Shown here: positions 13,721 to 16,770 of the stretch, piece by piece | Numbering within the stretch: position 1 is the stretch's first letter | How the letters are laid out: every line of letters begins with the position of its first letter | Source: DATMXT01 sp035560415 | GTDB lineage: Bacteria > Bacillota > Clostridia > Oscillospirales > Feifaniaceae | Length of the DNA stretch: 16,770 bases | Assembly: GCA_035560415.1 (NCBI GenBank) | Contig: DATMZG010000146.1 | Coordinates: 1 to 16,770, forward strand | Direction: 5' to 3' | The notes under the pieces: model-generated | Databases searched by the model: none | The model's input: only the letters and a program-made list of their open reading frames with translations | What the model was told of the DNA's origin: nothing | Program-made: the position numbers and the translations under genes

Positions 13721-15976
13721 TTACATGCCGCGCACTTCGAGCTCCCCGTCCTTGACGGTGACGCCGACGGCCTCAATGGGCCTGTCGCCCCCTTCAACGA
13801 TGAGGGTCGCAACGCGGTCCTCAATTTCGCGCTCGACGGCACGGCGCAGTGAGCGGGCGCCGTACTTCTCCGAGAAGGACTTCTCGGCAAGCCAGGGGGC
13901 GACGCTGTCGTCTGTCATCAGCTTGCGCCCGGACTCGGCCATGGCCTTTTGGAGGTCGGAGAGCATGATGGCGGCAATCCTGACAAAGTCCCCCTTGTCG
14001 AGGGGTCGGAAGGCGACCACCTCGTCGACCCGGTTGATGAACTCGGGGCGCAGGAAGCTCTCGAGCGCCTTCATGGCCTTCTCGCGGCTGCGCAGGTCCG
14101 CCGTCATGCCAAAGCCCAGGGGCGCCTCCCGCTTTTCGCTGCCGGCGTTTGAAGTCATGACAATGACGGTGTTTTCAAAGTTGACGGTGCGCCCGTGGGC
14201 GTCGGTCACCCGGCCGTCGTCGAGAATCTGGAGCAGCACGTTGAGCACGTCGGGGTGGGCTTTTTCAATTTCGTCAAAGAGGATGACGCAATAGGGCTTG
14301 CGGCGGACTTTTTCGGTCAGCTGGCCGGCCTCGTCGTAACCGATGTAGCCGGGCGGCGAGCCGATGAGCCGCGAGACCGAGTGCTTTTCCATGAATTCCG
14401 ACATGTCAAGCCTTATCATGGTCTCGGGCGAGTCAAAGAGGGAGGCCGCCAGCTGCTTGACAAGCTCGGTCTTGCCGACACCCGTGGGCCCGATGAAGAT
14501 GAAGGAGGCAGGCTTGCGCTTGGGCGAAATTCCGGCCCGGCTGCGGCGCAAGGCTCTGGCTAAGGCCGAGACCGCCTCGTCCTGGCCGATGACTCTCGCT
14601 TTGAGGTCATCTTCGAGCCGGGCGAGCTTTTTGAACTCGCTCTCCTTGATTTTGGAGGCCGGCACGCCGGTCCAGACCTCGACGACCGAGGCGAGCTGGT
14701 CGACCGTGATGTTGACCGGCCGCCGGTCCCGCTCGAGGGTCTTGATCTCCTCCTCAATGCGGCACTCTTTTTCTCTTATTGCGGCAAGCTCGGCAAAGCT
14801 CTCCTCGCTGCCGTCGGGCTGGAGCTCCTCCCTGCGGGCGGCAATGTCTTTTTGCTCGCGCTTTAGCATGATGAGCCGGTTGCCGGCCTCGTCCCCGATG
14901 TTTCCGAGGGAGGCCGCCTCGTCGATGAGGTCGATGGCCTTGTCGGGCAGGAACCGGTCGGTGATGTACCGCTCCGAGAGCGAGACCGCGGCCCGGATGA
15001 TGTCCTCGCTCAGGGTCACGTTGTGGTAGGTCTCATAGTAGTTTTTGATGCCTTCGAGAATTTCAACCGAGGTGTCGATAGAGGGCTCTTCAATCGTCAC
15101 GGGCTGGAACCGGCGCTCGAGGGCGGCGTCCTTTTCAATTGACTTGCGGTATTCGTTGAAGGTCGTCGCCCCGATGACCTGAATTTCGCCGCGGGAGAGG
15201 GCCGGTTTCAGAATATTGGCGGCCGACATGGAGCCCTCGGCGTCGCCGGCGGCCACGAGGTTGTGCACCTCATCGATGACCAGGATGATGTTGCCCTCTT
15301 TTTTGACCTCTTCGATGAGCTGCTTGATTCGGGCCTCAAACTGGCCGCGAAACTGGGTTCCGGCCACAAGCGACGTGAGGTCCAGGAGATAGATTTCCTT
15401 GTCGGCGAGTTTGGGGGGCACTCTCCCCTCCGCAATGCGGATGGCAAGGCCCTCGGCCACCGCCGTCTTGCCGACGCCGGGCTCGCCGATGAGGCAGGGG
15501 TTATTCTTCTGACGGCGGTTTAAAATCTGGATGACGCGGGCCGTCTCGCGTTCGCGGCCGACAATGCGGTCGATCTTGCCCTCGCGGGCGTTGTCTGTGA
15601 GACAGATGCAGTGCTGGGATAAGAGCTTGGGTTTTTCCTTTGCGGCCTTGCGCTTTTTTTCGGACGGGCCCGGCCGCGGCGGCGCCTTTTGCTCCTCGGG
15701 CTGCTTTTGGTTTGCAAACAGCGCCCGGAAGGCCGGCGGCAGCTCCATGGCCGTGCCCGAATCGTCCGCAGAGCCCTCAAAGAGCTGCATGACTTCGTTT
15801 TCCATATTCTCTATGTCCCCCGGCTCCATCCCCATGCTCTTGAGGATGTCGTTGACCGGTTTAATTCCAAGCTCAGAGGCGCACTGCAGGCAGTAGCCTT
15901 CGCTGAGGGTCTTCCCGTTCTCCTGTCTCGTGACAAAAATGACCGCAAGCCGTTTTTGACAGCGGGTACACATCAT
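13721..15976 (-). CDS. clpE: ClpE-like AAA+ unfoldase with N-terminal zinc finger
   Basis: This 751-residue HSP100 protein unfolds substrates for the ClpP protease. The N-terminus has a zinc finger (C3, C6, C29, C32) in place of the usual Clp_N repeats. A lysine/proline-rich linker follows (about 90-118). The first AAA+ module has Walker A GEPGVGKT (164-171) and Walker B with D235/E236. A short coiled-coil middle domain spans about 365-420. The second module has Walker A GPTGVGKT (496-503), Walker B with D568/E569 and GYIGYDEAG. L620-G621-F622 match the ClpP-docking loop, so it should work with ClpP, which is not in this window. Zinc finger plus short middle domain suits ClpE better than ClpC. 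AAGGAG is 10 bases from the first ATG. The gene lies 23 bp after the cvpA-like gene, probably in one operon. Confidence 0.92.
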   Translation of the reverse strand: MMCTRCQKRLAVIFVTRQENGKTLSEGYCLQCASELGIKPVNDILKSMGMEPGDIENMENEVMQLFEGSADDSGTAMELPPAFRALFANQKQPEEQKAPPRPGPSEKKRKAAKEKPKLLSQHCICLTDNAREGKIDRIVGRERETARVIQILNRRQKNNPCLIGEPGVGKTAVAEGLAIRIAEGRVPPKLADKEIYLLDLTSLVAGTQFRGQFEARIKQLIEEVKKEGNIILVIDEVHNLVAAGDAEGSMSAANILKPALSRGEIQVIGATTFNEYRKSIEKDAALERRFQPVTIEEPSIDTSVEILEGIKNYYETYHNVTLSEDIIRAAVSLSERYITDRFLPDKAIDLIDEAASLGNIGDEAGNRLIMLKREQKDIAARREELQPDGSEESFAELAAIREKECRIEEEIKTLERDRRPVNITVDQLASVVEVWTGVPASKIKESEFKKLARLEDDLKARVIGQDEAVSALARALRRSRAGISPKRKPASFIFIGPTGVGKTELVKQLAASLFDSPETMIRLDMSEFMEKHSVSRLIGSPPGYIGYDEAGQLTEKVRRKPYCVILFDEIEKAHPDVLNVLLQILDDGRVTDAHGRTVNFENTVIVMTSNAGSEKREAPLGFGMTADLRSREKAMKALESFLRPEFINRVDEVVAFRPLDKGDFVRIAAIMLSDLQKAMAESGRKLMTDDSVAPWLAEKSFSEKYGARSLRRAVEREIEDRVATLIVEGGDRPIEAVGVTVKDGELEVRGM

Positions 15977-15999
15977 AGTCGTTTTTCTCCTTATTCTCC

Positions 16000-16719
16000 C
16001 TACAGGATGCGCTTAAAGGGCGTCAACTGATAGAAGTACTTGAACAAAATGGTCGAATTGATGACTTCTGAGTTCAGCTCCCGCCCTATGTAGCTGCTGA
16101 TAAAGGGGGCGAGATAGGTCAAAACCCCTGCCAGAACCATCATAATCACTGCGCCCTCGAGAATGCCGAGCAGGATGCCCATGCCTCCGTTGAGGGGTTT
16201 AAGCACCGGCAGCTTCAGCACCGCGTCGACGACAAAGGTGGCGATGCGCACGACGACGAGCGCCAAAACAAAGACAAGGACAAATCCCGCCGCGGCGCTG
16301 ACGGCGCTTGCCAAGGGCGTTGCGATGGCCGTCGTGACGGCGGACTTCGCCTCGTCGCCGGTGGCGGAGGCGATGACATTTTGCACATCGGCCGCCGTGA
16401 CCGAATAGCGGGAGAGAAATTCCCGCAGCACATCCGGCATGGTCGAGAACAACTTTTCAAGCTGGGCCGTGAAGCTCGGCGTTCCCTCCCCCGTCGTCAC
16501 AAACCGGGTGAGATAGTCCCCGACCGCGCCTTCAAAGGCTTTCTCTATCCATCTGGCGTTTAGGAAATCCCCGGCGGCCCCGCCGAAAACCACCGCCGCG
16601 CCGAGCGCCACAAAGGTGCCGACAAGGCCCACCATGGTCTTGAAAAAGCCCCTTCTTGCGGCCGACACGGCACACAGCGCCAGCACTGCCACCGATAAGA
16701 TATCGAGTACAGCTACCAT
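16000..16719 (-). CDS. CvpA-family membrane protein
   Basis: The 239-residue protein has four predicted membrane segments (about 1-20, 24-48, 138-162 and 175-200). The ARRGFFK pattern after the first segment, and a later glycine-rich segment (GGMGILLGILEGAVI), are typical of the CvpA/colicin V production family. A soluble insertion of about 85 residues separates the membrane pairs, longer than in the short members of the family. I chose the ATG at 16719, just after a GAGGTG site; a GTG four codons upstream overlaps that site. The biochemical role of CvpA proteins is not well settled, though some affect envelope stress and secretion. Co-transcription with the Clp gene is likely. Confidence 0.85.
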   Translation of the reverse strand: MVAVLDILSVAVLALCAVSAARRGFFKTMVGLVGTFVALGAAVVFGGAAGDFLNARWIEKAFEGAVGDYLTRFVTTGEGTPSFTAQLEKLFSTMPDVLREFLSRYSVTAADVQNVIASATGDEAKSAVTTAIATPLASAVSAAAGFVLVFVLALVVVRIATFVVDAVLKLPVLKPLNGGMGILLGILEGAVIMMVLAGVLTYLAPFISSYIGRELNSEVINSTILFKYFYQLTPFKRIL

Positions 16720-16736
16720 TGTCCACCTCACAAAAC

Positions 16737-16745
16737 ATTATACCA
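16737..16745 (-). promoter_or_regulatory. Extended -10 promoter of the cvpA-clp operon
   Basis: On the minus strand TGGTATAAT (16745-16737) is a perfect -10 with the extended TG motif, 17 bases before the start codon. No clear -35 is seen in the few remaining bases, which fits an extended -10 promoter. Confidence 0.6.
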
Positions 16746-16770
16746 GTTGTCTTGCAAAAAAACATTTACT

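Noticed and set aside
1..16770. CRISPR array, insertion sequence, prophage or attachment site
   Set aside because: No regularly spaced direct repeats, transposase, integrase or terminal inverted repeats were seen by eye; the tRNA genes are intact with no duplicated 3' end nearby.

Overview
The window is a piece of chromosome from a Gram-positive, probably anaerobic, fairly GC-rich clostridium-like Firmicute. Pointers to this are three SLH modules on a surface protein, cohesin and dockerin modules, strong AGGAGG ribosome binding sites, sigma-A type promoters, tRNA genes that encode their own CCA, a ferredoxin-dependent 2-oxoacid oxidoreductase and a zinc-finger Clp ATPase. The species cannot be named from the sequence alone.

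Left region (1-3774, + strand): two secreted or surface genes in tandem. The first is cut by the window start. It carries InlB-type repeats, an Ig-like region, a tandem-95/cadherin-like module, a cohesin-like module, a FIVAR-like helical module and a C-terminal type I dockerin. The second has a signal peptide, one cohesin-like module, a stalk and three SLH modules. Together they look like an adaptor and its cell-wall anchor, that is, a small cellulosome-style surface assembly with no catalytic module in view. A strong 18-position hairpin lies between them.

Middle-left (3775-7277): a bidirectional terminator and a cluster of overlapping hairpins, divergent tRNA-Leu(CAA) and tRNA-Gln(CTG) genes, a small cysteine-containing orphan protein, and an OmpR-type two-component system. 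The orphan and the two-component system are transcribed apart from a perfect 12-bp inverted repeat that can be read as two overlapping mirror-image promoters.

Middle (6900-10152): a minus-strand pair (flavodoxin-fold FMN reductase, then a small CCCC-motif protein) faces away from a plus-strand pair (purine nucleoside phosphorylase, then an MTA/SAH-deaminase-like amidohydrolase). The plus-strand pair suggests nucleoside or methylthioadenosine salvage.

Right (10217-13671): a tightly overlapping minus-strand four-gene operon (ferredoxin, alpha, beta, gamma) encodes a VOR/KOR-type 2-oxoacid:ferredoxin oxidoreductase. It diverges from a GntR/FCD regulator across a 186-bp region holding promoters for both sides and repeated GGCGCAAAA boxes. 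The far right (13721-16719, minus strand) is a cvpA-like membrane gene followed by a ClpE-like unfoldase gene.

Most genes belong to known families. The features most worth a second look are the cohesin-dockerin/cohesin-SLH pair, the mirror-image divergent promoter, the repeated boxes beside a GntR protein whose recognition helix carries an unusual residue, and the orphan small proteins.
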